Source: Musa acuminata AAA Group (Eukaryota; Streptophyta; Magnoliopsida; Zingiberales; Musaceae). Taken from it: a stretch of DNA of 64,000 nt. The stretch covers positions 35,839,001 through 35,903,000 of the forward strand of contig NC_088344.1 of NCBI RefSeq assembly GCF_036884655.1, written 5' to 3'. The position numbers and the translations under genes are program-made. The notes below the pieces were generated by a model. The model made no database searches, was not told where the DNA came from, and worked only from the letters and a program-made list of their open reading frames with translations. Shown piece by piece: positions 12,524-23,639 of the stretch (position 1 is its first letter; each line of letters opens with the position of its first letter).

Positions 12524-14157
12524 AGTGGATGAGAAAAGCAGTGGTTGTCGAATGCCTGATTGTGCTGAAAGCTTATCTCTCTTTCAATTTTCCCTCTTAG
12601 TTCTATTGTCATGTTTCTTTTCTCCATTTTACCACCAAAAGGTATACTTGATGATATCTTCACTCTAGAATGTCAACATATGCTTCTATAGCATTCTCGG
12701 TTGGGATAGTAAATTCTTTCCTCTCCATTAGGTCCAGTTGTATCTTTATAATCAAATTTTGATTGTCCAAATGTCCACCCTCCATCGGGAATTGTACAGA
12801 TATGAATGTGGTTACAAAGAAAAAATGGAAACTGAGCATGCTGGTGGCTGTTAACATGATGAGAGTTTTATGCATTGTCTCATTGGTCTAAAGATAGGAC
12901 GTAGAGCTGGCTGTCGTCGATGTTCGTGATCCTCACTGGTTCATGTCATGTCAATGTCTTTGGTTTGATCACTTAGAAAGAAAGCTCATGCTCTCTCTGC
13001 CATAGATGTGTGGGTGATTGATGGCGGCCAAGGTAAAAGGCCCGTGGTTGGTCTGATCATACTAACTTGTGCGGCGAAAAAGTGTGTGAAGGCTTAATAT
13101 GATGTTTGGCTAACTTCCTTTCATGAGCTTGAAGTTGGTGTGTTGTAATGACGTACGTATGTCAGCCATCGTACTTCATCTGTAATTTGATAGTGATCTC
13201 TCGCAGGTGTTGCTACCGCAAGATTTGATTTGGCGTGAGAGCAAAAGAAGAGTGCAGGTGTCCTGTAGCTCTAGTTTGTTGCCTTCTTATTGTTTTGTCG
13301 AGGAGCTCAGTGGCTGTTGTATATTTTCATATGGGATAATAGAATCCCCCGTCTATAGTCTTATCACGCGGCAGGGGATTAGCATCAGAAATTGGGTCCC
13401 AGCATCTGTGCAAGTTGGTGATTCACGTATCTCCTCGTTGTATGTGGGCCCCTTTCCCAGGCTGCCTGTCTCCTGGTCTTCTCGTCAGGCTTCCACTCTC
13501 CATTCATTTATCGCAGGCATCATATCATGGATCGACGAACTGCTATGGTTTACGAAACGATAGGACATCACGGACGCGGACGCGGCACGTTCTGCTCCTG
13601 GAACTTACCATTCGTGTCTTCTGTCGTGTTCCAGCACATCATGCGTTGCCCGCGCGTCGCACTCCTTCCATCGCATGCGGCCCCCACGCGGCAAGACGTG
13701 AAGCAGCGTAAGTGTGGGCCCGTAAGGCCTTAGCGCCTGGGGGGGACCACCTATCCTGTCCAGAGTGGCAACGTGTTCCCTGCCTGGGGCAAGACAGGTG
13801 AACTATATGTGTGTGTTGTGTGTGAAAGGATCTCAAGGATCCAGAATCGGCATCTGCAATGTTCTTCTACTCATCCAGTAACCTATCTAGGTTGCTTGAA
13901 ACATCCCATGAAAAGCTTTGGGTGAAATAAATCTCTTCCGGCTTTTTGTTTGTAGTTTTACCTACCCTGTTGTTTGTGCTTTCAAGCGGAGCAGACATTA
14001 GCTAACAAATTAAATCCTATCTTTTTCGTCAAAGAAAGAAAGGATGAAACAAGATTTTTCATTCATCCGTGAGGTTGCACAGAAAGAAACACAATATCTC
14101 CTCAAGGGATGCTACTTGAAATGAAGCACCAACAGATTAAGATTATTAGCCCAAGAA
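12524..14157. other. 3' flank of SKIP8 and intergenic DNA
   Basis: The first few hundred bases are probably the SKIP8 3' UTR. A moderately GC-rich stretch at 13400-13800 carries overlapping open frames on both strands (118, 98, 68 and 65 codons), but none shows a family motif and they exclude one another, so no gene is called. Confidence 0.4.
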
Positions 14158-14163
14158 CAGAAG

Positions 14164-14193
<30 letters not shown>
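14158..14193. repeat. (GAA)n microsatellite
   Basis: About eleven GAA units just past the 3' end of the MGNC-protein gene. It produces poly-Glu and poly-Ser open frames that are not genes. Confidence 0.95.
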
Positions 14194-14195
<2 letters not shown>

Positions 14196-14274
14196 CTAGT
14201 GCTACAAAGTCTCATCAAGCACATGAAAGATAACCTAACAGTCAGAACAAGTAATTTTAAACGCCCTTCTTCTA

Positions 14275-14709
14275 CTAACAGGCAAACACATCCTCGCAGT
14301 GTTGACTCATCCAATCTGCCGCTCTCTTGCTCTTGGGTTGCTTCTGCGCTGCCTCAGCCGTGCTTGCGTACGTCCTCATCCTCTCGATCATGGCCTCCGT
14401 GTTCGCCTGCTCTGATAATATCTCCGCCAGCTGCTCCGAGCTGATCGCCATCCTCACTCTCCACACGCCCTTCTCCGGCGACGGCAAGACTTCCAGGTTC
14501 TTGAAGGTTTCTGTCCCCTGGTAGTTCCTGGGTCGACCTGCGCTTCCGCTGGCTTTGCGCGTGGCCGGTGGCTCTGCGGAGGCTATGTCCCTGATCCTTC
14601 CGGCAGCCTCGAGCTTCCCTTCTTTGGTGGTTTCCGGGACGGTGAAGGTCACGGTGGCGCCCTTCACGGAGCAGCTCACCATTGTACCCTTCACAGTGCA
14701 GTTCCCCAT
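14275..14709 (-). CDS. Small plant protein starting MGNC, function unknown
   Basis: Single-exon frame of 144 aa, ATG at 14709 and TAG at 14275-14277. The start MGNC places Gly at position 2 followed by Cys, the context for N-myristoylation plus palmitoylation, so membrane attachment is plausible. The middle is basic and low in complexity. Residues about 81-115 (GVWRVRMAISSEQLAEILSE, then NTEAMIERMRTYAS) look like a folded conserved segment; similar WRV-x-M/L-x-I-x-x-x-QL segments occur in short plant proteins, some related to the PADRE/DUF4228 group, but I cannot place it firmly. The frame is GC-rich compared with its AT-rich flanks, as many monocot single-exon genes are, which supports it being real. 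Neighbours give no functional clue. Confidence 0.6.
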   Translation of the reverse strand: MGNCTVKGTMVSCSVKGATVTFTVPETTKEGKLEAAGRIRDIASAEPPATRKASGSAGRPRNYQGTETFKNLEVLPSPEKGVWRVRMAISSEQLAEILSEQANTEAMIERMRTYASTAEAAQKQPKSKRAADWMSQHCEDVFAC

Positions 14710-15183
14710 CAGTGCCAGCTGCCCAGTCTCCTCTCCAACATGGTGACGGCCAGTACTTAAGGAGGAGGAGGACCCGAGAGCTGGCGTGGATTCATGGAGA
14801 CGACAAAGCTTTGCAAATAATTCTGGATTACCCTCTCTAAATATGAACTTTGCAGACTGCGATTGATTGCAGGGACAGGTTTTGCATGATGGCCGGGCTT
14901 GGCGTTGTCTGAGAGCTGGAATCCGTGGTTACATGATGATGGTGGAGGGCTATGATTGAGTTGGGTCCTCGGTGGGGATCAATATGACAAATTTGTGGTA
15001 CAAGCAGCCATGTGTTGCGCAGGAAAGCAGTCCGGCATGGATGTCTTCATGCCTTAAGGGAACTGTTCCTTCGTTGGCCTCATGGATTGCCACAACATCG
15101 AAACAGCTTGCAGATAGACGAAGCATCAGCCATTCTCTGGTCCACAGCATCATGAAAGAGAAACCAGAAAGGGAGGCAAAGAC

Positions 15184-15186
<3 letters not shown>

Positions 15187-15255
<69 letters not shown>
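15187..15255. repeat. (AT)n microsatellite
   Basis: About 34 uninterrupted AT units, ending in ACACAC. It creates open frames on both strands rich in Tyr-Ile that are artefacts. Confidence 0.97.
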
Positions 15256-15260
<5 letters not shown>

Positions 15261-15499
15261 TTAACATATGGAAAACTTTAGTTATATCAAGCTAATCTAA
15301 TCGGAGCAGTAATCATTTTCTATGCTCCATGTGAATTGATTCCTCGAGATCATGTTGTGGGCTAGACATTAATCCGTGATGAGAGTACTTATGGGCCAGC
15401 TTACTTAGTCCAACGGGCCTCCTTTATGCATGCAATTGGACTCATGTTTTGTCTTCTAATATCTTTTCTCACTAAATTGTTATTGGGATTAATTTATAT

Positions 15500-15527
15500 T
15501 TATATATATATATATATATATATATAC
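15500..15527. repeat. (AT)n microsatellite
   Basis: Short AT run after TTATATTTATAT. Confidence 0.9.
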
Positions 15528-16503
15528 TAAAAATAATCAATAATATATTTCCTTGTGAGAAAACTATAGAGATAAGCCTACTTGAACAACAAAAGGAATT
15601 ATAATATTACGATATATTTTTGTTTGAAAAAAAATACTGGTAATTGAGGATTAATTGCTTTGTACATACACTGCCCATTTCAGGATTTTGGTGTGTCGAA
15701 AGAATTTTGTTTTTAATTTTTAAGTAGATCTAGAAAGATTGAAAGAATTTATTTTTATGTTTTATGAGATACGATGTATGTATGTACATACACACATATA
15801 TAAAAAGAAAATCTAAAATCTAATATTCTCTATATGGATATAAGTAAAGCCTTTTTCCTCTCAAAGCGATTCAACGATGATAAAGTTTTGTAGGTAATAG
15901 AGGAGTAACTATTCGAACTTATTTCCGATCTCTATTTTGACTTACTTTGTGGGTTGGTATTCTTTTATTTGTCGCTTTTGATTTCGATCGCATGTACTCG
16001 TCTTCATATATACTAACAATTATATTATAAATATGTATATGTATACTTATAGGTGCTTTACAAGTCAATCATCCGTGTAAGTGATGACACGATCTCTCCT
16101 ACCAAGCTAGGCTGACTAATGCCTACCACCACCAAATCGCTTTCGGCGACCGATTAAATGGTGTCGACATGACTCGTGACATCGGATCGAGCTACTAATC
16201 CACTCACATTCCCATATGATATGATAATTTGATGATCGAGGAATCTTGTTCCACCAAGTTTCGATGATGCTTTGGAGAATCTTCTCTCTCTCCACGCATG
16301 AGAATAATTAACTCTTCCGCATGTCGTTGTGGGGTTCCCAAGAGGCCATGGTGGATCGCCAATTATTGGTGTCGTCGCAGCTTCATTAGGCTGTCAGCTA
16401 CGACGAGTCGATCACACGAGCCAACGATGCTCAAATGACGAAGCAATTGTACACCAGTTCCTACGATCTGGGATCCCCTCGGTGTCATTTAGTCATGCAC
16501 GAT

Positions 16504-16506
<3 letters not shown>

Positions 16507-16558
<52 letters not shown>
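16507..16558. repeat. (GA)n microsatellite
   Basis: About 26 GA units. The two overlapping poly-Arg-Glu frames through it are artefacts. Confidence 0.97.
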
Positions 16559-16560
<2 letters not shown>

Positions 16561-16902
16561 ATGGGAGACCAAAGCTCATGGGAAAGCACCGGCACCATCA
16601 AAGCACGGTGGCATATGCCGACTTATAGTGTGGCACTCACAACGCTTTAGACGAAAGGATCGGTTTCGGTACATGCATGGAGATGGCAAGTCTTGTTGAT
16701 CTCTTGGTCTTTCTCGGTTCTATCTCATCTCTATCTCTTTTTGAGTATAATGCTTGACCCTTTATTTATAGAGTATGAAAATTACATTACTCAATTGTGA
16801 ATAGTGGATTAAATTATCGCAATTGATATCATCATGTATTATGTCGATCATGTGAGGCACTCGACTTATTAGTGAGACATACGTTACATTCGATTAGATC
16901 GA

Positions 16903-17026
16903 GGTTGATAGTGACATGAACATATATTTGGATTTAGGTATCTAAATATACGCTTAAAAAAAAGTATGTTAATAGTGACATGAACATATATTTAGTTTAG
17001 GTATCTAAATATATGCTTTAAAAAAG
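16903..17026. repeat. Tandem duplication of about 63 bp
   Basis: Two adjacent copies sharing ATAGTGACATGAACATATAT, then a TTTAGGTATCTAAATATA core that is itself palindromic, and ending in an A-rich tract. A few mismatches. Confidence 0.85.
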
Positions 17027-17269
17027 AGAGCTAAATATAATAAGATGAAGATGGTCGTTGAAAAGTCGACATCCGAATTAGACCAAATGAGATAATTGAC
17101 TCAACAACTTGATGAGCTTTAATATACAAACCTATCTAACCTTTGTCGACTAATTTAAGTTTAGATGTGGTATAATAAATCGGATAGTTTAGATTAGGAA
17201 GCATGTCATGTGATTTGATTAGTAAGTGTGTTTGTATACAATCTTCAAAATTTCATGCTTGTTGTTAGT

Positions 17270-17830
17270 GTAAACAACCTTAAGCCGTGGCCTCGAGGTC
17301 GACGTGGCTCGGTGTCGACGTGGCTCGGTTCGGGTCCGGATGACAGGGATCTCCAAAGGGGGTTCCTCGGGACTACTGAGGTCGCCGGCTCGGTCGGTTC
17401 GATCGTGGAGGTGGGTCGCCATTTCCTCCGAGAAGGAGCTCCTCGCCTGGTGCGTCCGATGAGAGTCGCCTCATCTTCATTCCTGCACACGGGTCGGGTC
17501 GAGGTGCTTGACCCGACCCCTCCGACGATCTAAATTAGTTGAAGATCGCAGGAGGTTTGTTCGTGCTTATGTGTTGTCCCCCTCCCTCTTGTTTAGAACG
17601 CGAGGGTATTTATAGGAAAGTTTAGTGTTATTTGATGTGCCTGCCCACAGGGAGCAAGATCGTACCTCTGACGACGTCTGACATTACCGTTGACGTGACG
17701 TGAGGGATAGAGCCTGAGCAGTCGTTAATGGGTCTCGGTTGACGTTTCGACCCGTGTTTGCCAGGTGCTGTTAGCCCGACAGAGACATGAGGCGTCAGCT
17801 GATATCATGTAAGTCTTATTATAATTATCA
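17270..17830 (-). repeat. Possible solo LTR
   Basis: A GC-richer block in AT-rich DNA. Read on the - strand it has a TATA-like CCTATAAATACCC near 17610, followed by a pyrimidine/purine-rich downstream part, as in the U3/R part of an LTR. No matching second LTR, internal region or target duplication was found, so this remains a guess. Confidence 0.3.
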
Positions 17831-18035
17831 CCCTCATCACTTATATACCGAGATGGAAGACAAAGGAGGCTGGAAATGAGCTTAACATTACGAGGGAGAA
17901 ACAGTGTTTTTGCTCGTTGAAATCACGAGTAGCCGTCGGTCCGCTATTCTCGGCTCATATGCTAATAGCAGATGGCCATGTTGCTGTTTCAAATCACCCA
18001 CTCCTCCCATAGAATCGTCAACACGTTTGACGCAT

Positions 18036-18040
<5 letters not shown>

Positions 18041-18106
<66 letters not shown>

Positions 18107-18131
18107 TATATATATAGAGAGAGAGAGAGAG
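18041..18131. repeat. Composite (CT)n(AT)n(AG)n microsatellite
   Basis: A CT run, then an AT run, then an AG run, then a second short AT-AG block. The CT and AG arms are complementary about the AT centre, so the array is a near-perfect palindrome able to fold as a hairpin. Confidence 0.95.
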
Positions 18132-19070
18132 ACTTGGGCGGAATTCTCCACCGTACGGCGACAAGTTCCCACCCGGTCGCTGTCGCACCACCGCCCCTCT
18201 CGTCTTCCCCGATGGAGGGGTGGACGGGGACGATGATGAGCCCATCATATCCGAGCCCCCCACGTGAAATTTCCGCCCTCCTCTTCTGGACCCCACCAAT
18301 CCCCCACCCATCCGTCCACCCCGTCCCCGCCCTTTGGTTATTACCGACAGAGCCTCCCGGCACGTGCCGATACTGACTGTAACGGGAGGCGGTCCAATCA
18401 CCTGTCTCCCTCCAGCGGACCACGCATCGGCATACGTATGTGCGCCACCCGCGAGCCGCCGGTCCCACTCGCGATGGCACCGTCGGGGAACGTAACGGGG
18501 CGGCTTGGCTCGCCGGGAGGACTTCCGTTATGTTGCGGTGTATTACCGGAAGCCGCAGTCAAGATTGGGGACCACCGGTGGACCCACCTCGAGAAACGAT
18601 AAGCGCCATGTGACAGTGGGTATACGTGGCGTCTTCAATGTGCGTGTGTGAGAGAGAGAGGGACAGCGAGTGGGGAAGCCATTAACTCCATCGCCATCAC
18701 TGTACACACGGGAGGAGGACACACCCCCACACCCAGCAGGTAAAAAGGTCTTCGGCCGATTCGGTGACGCCGCTTTCTTGGCTCCTCTCTCTCTCGTCTT
18801 CCTCTTCTTCTTCTCTCTCGGTCGCTTTGTTTGGGAGAGAAAAAAAAGGGGGAAGAAAAGAGGCGGAGAGAGAGAGAGAGAGAGAGGACGGGTTTCATTC
18901 CTCGAATCGAGGCAACGAAGCGGCGTCCGGCAGTTTCGCGGGGGCTGGGGAACATCCCAGCGCTCGGGGATTCAGCGAGGAGGGCGGCAGCGGGTGAAAG
19001 GCGAGGCCTTTAATTCGCGCCGTTCTTCTCTCCTGACGCGTTTTGCTGCTTCATTAATGGGGTGAACTAA

Positions 19071-19154
19071 ATGCCTGAGGGAGCGCCCAAGGGTCGCACG
19101 GGAGGTTTCTCTCCGTTGTTCGGCCGCCAAATTCGACCTTACTCACGGTGGTGA
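19071..19154 (+). promoter_or_regulatory. Candidate upstream ORF before the ARF start
   Basis: ATG at 19071 opens a 27-codon frame (MPEGAPKGRTGGF...) ending with TGA at 19152-19154, 74 bases before the ARF ATG at 19228. Several plant ARF mRNAs are known to be translationally controlled by such upstream frames. Whether it is in the transcript depends on the unseen transcription start. Confidence 0.4.
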
Positions 19155-19227
19155 AGGAAAAGCCGGTGCTTTTGGAGCGCTTGAGTTGGTATCGTGGCCG
19201 CGCGGATCGGAGTCTCGGCTGAGCGAT

Positions 19228-19280
19228 ATGCTGAAGAAAGGTGAGGGTTGCGTCTCCTGTGGCCTTAATTTTTTGGGGTT

Positions 19281-19333
<53 letters not shown>

Positions 19334-22300
19334 GTTTGATTGATTCCTGTTTGATGTGGTGATGCAGGTGATACGCTGTACGAAGAGCTGTGGAGGGCGT
19401 GCGCGGGACCTCTGGTGGAGATTCCCCGGGTGGATGAGAGGGTGTTCTACTTCCCCCAAGGTCATCTGGAGCAGGTGAAAGAAAGAAAGACTTCTCATGC
19501 TCTTCTTCTCTTGTATGCGGTGGAAGCGATAAAAACTCCACCTTTTGGATTATAATCTTTGGATTCTTCGTGAATTCCTCTGTTTATATGCAGTTGGAGG
19601 TTTCGACAGATCAGGAGTTGAACCAGCAGATTCCGCTGTTCAACCTTCCTCCCAAAATTCTATGCCGCGTTGTCAATGTTACTCTAAAGGTTGGCTATAT
19701 TTCCACCCTCTTTCTTTCTCGAATTAAAACTTTGTCCTTCGCTTCTAGAAATTTGCTGTCGGATAATAGATAGCTCCTTACCGTCCCGGTTTTTCCAGGC
19801 CGAACCCGACACTGACGAAGTCTATGCTCAAATCACTCTGATTCCTGAGTCAGACGTAAGAAACAAATTGAAGTTACTTTCAAAGAATTGCACTTGCATT
19901 TCGGGAAAAAGAAATTCTCTTTTTGATACAATGCCACACAAATTGAGTTCTTTTGGGGTTTGATTCTTGTTAGCAAAACGAGCCTACCAGTCCTGATCCA
20001 TGTGTTCTGGAGACGCCGAGACCGGTGGTTCATTCCTTCTGTAAGATATTGACAGCTTCTGATACAAGCACCCATGGTGGCTTCTCGGTTCTTCGTAGAC
20101 ATGCCACCGAATGTCTTCCTCCTCTAGTCAGTTCTTCCATGTCTCTCTCAGTCGGTTTCAGTAATCGGTCTTACTTTTTCAGATGTTCTCTCAATCTGGA
20201 CTGCGTTTGCATGCCTTGACAGGATGTATCACAACAAACCCCCTCACAAGAGTTGGTTGCCGAGGATTTGCACAGTTTGGTATGGCGATTTAAACACATA
20301 TTCAGAGGTATCAGTTTGATTCTCTTCTCTTTGAATTTTTTGTTACCAACCAAGGTAAAAATTCTCCATTGCAGCACAATGAGCTTCAATTCATTTGTGT
20401 ACTTTTCCAGGGTTAGTTGAAGGTAAAAAAGAAAAGTAGCTTTTGTCTTCTCAAATCCTCGGCTAATTGAATTCTGATTGGCAGGTCAACCACGGCGACA
20501 TTTGCTCACAACAGGATGGAGTACATTTGTAGCATCAAAGAGATTAGTCGCTGGTGATGCATTCATCTTAATGAGGTTAATGTTTCTTGAAAAAAGTTCT
20601 CTTTCCTTTTTCCTTGAGACTAGTGTTTTAAGTTTGATTCGATGCTCTAGAGGGGAGAATGATGAACTGCGGGTTGGAGTGAGGCGACTCGCCCGCTGCC
20701 AAAACACTCTGCCGACATCTGTGATGTCTAGTCATAGCATGCATGTTGGAGTACTTGCCACTGCATCACATGCCATTTCAACTCATACACTTTTCATGGT
20801 GTACTACAAGCCTAGGTAGGAACTGATACTCAGATTACATGTCAAAGCACATTATTATCATGATTGATTGCTGTGTTAATTGAGATATGCATGGTGAATA
20901 ATTTAGGTGTAATCAGTTCATTGTTAGTCTCAACAAGTATCTGGAGGCAACTAAAAATGAATTTGCAGTTGGGATGAGATTCAAGATGAAATTTGAGGGA
21001 GAAGATGTTCCAGAGAAAAGGTTATTCCTCATTAATTCTCTGTTCTTGTTGTATTGTCTTGAGCTTCTTCCTAATGAATTTTTTTTTGGTTCTTATTTCT
21101 TAGTTTCACCGGTACTGTAATTGGAATTGGAGACATTTCTTCACAGTGGCCAGGTTCAAAGTGGAGATCATTAAAGGTTACGCATGAACTCCTCTTCATT
21201 CACCCAAATCGCATGAACTTTGTGTCTGAAGTCTACTAATTTCAGGTGCATTGGGATGAAGCATCTAATCAGAAACCAGAGAAGATCTCTCCATGGGATG
21301 TTGAGCCTTTCGGTCAACCCATCTCTGCTTCTGGTGATCCTCAGGCAGCCTTTTCCAAGAAGAGAGCTCGGTCACCCTTGGACCTCCCTGGCACTGGTAG
21401 TGAGAATGAAGTTATTCCTTTCCTCTTCATTTGCTCGATGTTTATGTGACTGAAATTTAAACTTTTTTTAATCTATTCATACGCAGAACCTAGTTCAACT
21501 TTTAGGCATCCTGTTAAGGACCAGATGTTCGACCTAGGACCACCGAACAGCATCAGCGCTAGGAGCTCAGAGACTCGATTTCTCTGGTCACCTAGGCAGA
21601 CAGAGAGCATCAACTTCAATTATTTAAATATTCCCAGGCCATGCAACAGAGGATTGTTGGATGGCTGGTCGAAAGACTCCCATTCTCCTTTGAATGGCAC
21701 ATCATCTTCACTGCCACATGTTACGCCCAAGCGTTTGGAGGATGCTGTTGGTGATGCAGAGGCCACCCTCCCTTCCTGGGGGCTTGCCTCGACTCCTATA
21801 ATTGAAGAACCCTCATTGGATTTGGAATGCAAGATTGAGAATGAGAAGAAGCCTAAGAGTAGCGGTTGTTACCGGTTGTTTGGGATTGACTTAGTCAGTC
21901 CTTCCACTGGCATATCTTCAACCGCGTTATCAGGTGAACATGCATGCATATCAAGTGCCACAACTGAGGATCCTGTTGCTGCCACCGCTTTGACCGAGGA
22001 CTTGGATGAGCAGTCTGGAGTTTCAAAAGCTTCAAAAGAGACAAAACAAGTGCCGCAGGCATCTCCAAAGGAGATTCAGAGCAAACAAAACATTGCTGCC
22101 AGAAGCTGTACCAAGGTAAAAACATAGCTCTTCGAAAGCATGATTACTGTTCATAAGGAACTTTGATTAACATTTGGGTGATTACAAGGTTCACATGCAA
22201 GGAATTGCAGTTGGCCGAGCTGTAGGCTTGGCAAACCTAGAAGGTTACGATGAATTGTTCCTAGAGCTAGAACAGATGTTTGAGATCAAAGTAGAGCTTC

Positions 22301-22571
22301 GCTGTCGCGACAAATGGGAGGTTGTCTTTACCGATGATGAAGGGGATATGATGCTGGTCGGCGACTATCCATGGCCGTATGTATCATCTATGAACCCTCT
22401 TGACTTATTAACTGATTACTAGTCACCTTCTGCTTGAGGAATTAAATTGAGTCAAGAACACAACTTTGCAGGGAATTTTGTGAAGTAGCAAGGAAGATAC
22501 TCATCTATCCAAGTGAAGATGTGAAGAGGGTGGAGCCTGAGAACAAGTTACCTGCCACTTCTTCCACATAG
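19228..22571 (+). CDS. ARF: Auxin response factor, class B (ARF9/11/18-like)
   Basis: Fourteen coding exons: 19228-19240, 19368-19474, 19594-19689, 19799-19855, 19974-20126, 20223-20307, 20485-20575, 20651-20815, 20907-21020, 21104-21176, 21246-21396, 21487-22115, 22189-22376, 22472-22571. All joins are GT-AG and in phase, giving 673 aa, close to ARF1/ARF9 length. The N-terminal dimerisation part has [17 protein letters not shown]. The B3 DNA-binding domain is at about 111-212 ([40 protein letters not shown]). The auxin-response region is at about 234-339, ending SPWDVEPF. The middle region is not Gln-rich, as in repressor-type ARFs, and carries RLFGIDL at about 498-504, resembling the R/KLFGV repression motif. 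A PB1 domain follows at about 579-658, with the conserved Lys before VHMQG and the acidic [17 protein letters not shown]. It should bind TGTCNC auxin-response elements and associate with Aux/IAA proteins through PB1. The first coding exon is only 13 bases. Confidence 0.95.
19282..19329. repeat. (CT)n microsatellite in ARF intron 1
   Basis: About 24 CT units inside the 127-base first intron, upstream of the splice acceptor at 19366-19367. Confidence 0.95.
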
Positions 22572-23600
22572 GGTGAAGCCATCTGCTGTTTCCCAGAAGA
22601 AAACTCAACTGAAGGTTGGCATGCTTTCACTCTTCCCTACCGATCTGTTGGTTGGGGGACTCCTCATCATGCATGACAACAGTCAATAAAATGTCATGCT
22701 TCTTGCAATTCTGTTTTCCAAAAGAAGCCTATAATTGAAAGGCTGGTGTTCCCGAACGAGTCAGTTTGATCATTGCATCCTTTAAGCGAAGTTTCGCTAT
22801 CCTTGCAATTGCATTCAGCAAACAATTGTGTTCTCGACTCCGACGCGCCCATGCATGCTGATCTCTGGCTCTGTGGAGAGCATCATTAAGCCATGGAAAA
22901 AACGCCTTTGATATGAAATTGACATCCGCTGATGGAGTGAAAGAAAATAGAATCCGACAATTAGCAAATCACAAAGAACAATGTCAGAGGGATCTTTGTC
23001 TCATAATCATTTTTTTAAGGAGATATAAGAATCACGGGATCATACGGAAGATGTTCAAACGCCTGTTTGATAATTCAGGACATCGTCGGTGGTGAATCCC
23101 TCCACAGTCGTTTTGCTTGCTTAAAACATTCGCTACGTTGACTCAACAAGTCACGTTGTTCCTATCTCACCCTGGACAGCTCACACGACCAGAATCTATT
23201 CCTAGCGTAGACGTTGATTCTCGATCGGTCCTACCAAACAAAATTGGGCAGGTGGTGTAGTCTTCCCATTAAGGGTCGAGAATGAGTAATCGCCGTATGA
23301 ATCAATAGTACACTCGAGTGCAGAGCTACATCGTGTGACTCCACGAGGAGTTGCCCGAGAGTGGTACTCATCTCTTTCTCAAAACTCTTATCAGCTTCGT
23401 TCGTCAATTGACCAACGAGTTTGAAGCATAATATCATCAACTGCAAATTGTCAATGAGGACAACAATCTGCCTTCTAGTAGTTTGACAGTGAGGAAGCGA
23501 GTCTCTATTGGACTACTATCTTACAAAATTCAACAATATCATTAAAGATGATTAAATGCCTTTGAATAACTCACACATTGAAATGTTCCTCTATACGAGG
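22572..23600. other. ARF 3' UTR and intergenic DNA
   Basis: A poly(A)-signal-like AATAAA lies at 22685-22690. Beyond about 22950 no gene could be supported; short open frames (60-71 codons) lack motifs. Confidence 0.45.
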
Positions 23601-23639
23601 GAGAAAGGTTTCTTTGAACCCTAAATAGATGAGGCTTTT

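Larger units (their letters stand above)
14710..19227. other. Intergenic region with ARF promoter and 5' leader
   Basis: No gene could be supported between the MGNC gene and the ARF. It contains several microsatellites and a possible solo LTR, listed separately. From about 18600 the sequence is GC-rich with CTCTCTC and GAGAGA tracts typical of monocot core promoters and 5' leaders; the transcript start cannot be fixed from sequence alone. GC-rich open frames at 17989-18602 lie on both strands over the same bases and share no family motif. Confidence 0.5.

Noticed and set aside
13207..13836. Overlapping open frames of 65-118 codons on both strands
   Set aside because: They exclude one another, show no conserved motif and lie in a GC-rich 3' flank.
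14950..15295. Frames with long Tyr-Ile runs
   Set aside because: Produced by translating the (AT)n microsatellite.
16435..16699. Frames with long Arg-Glu runs
   Set aside because: Produced by the (GA)n microsatellite.
17989..18602. GC-rich frames of 80-163 codons on both strands
   Set aside because: Overlap each other and contain microsatellite translation; no family motif; probably promoter-proximal GC-rich DNA.
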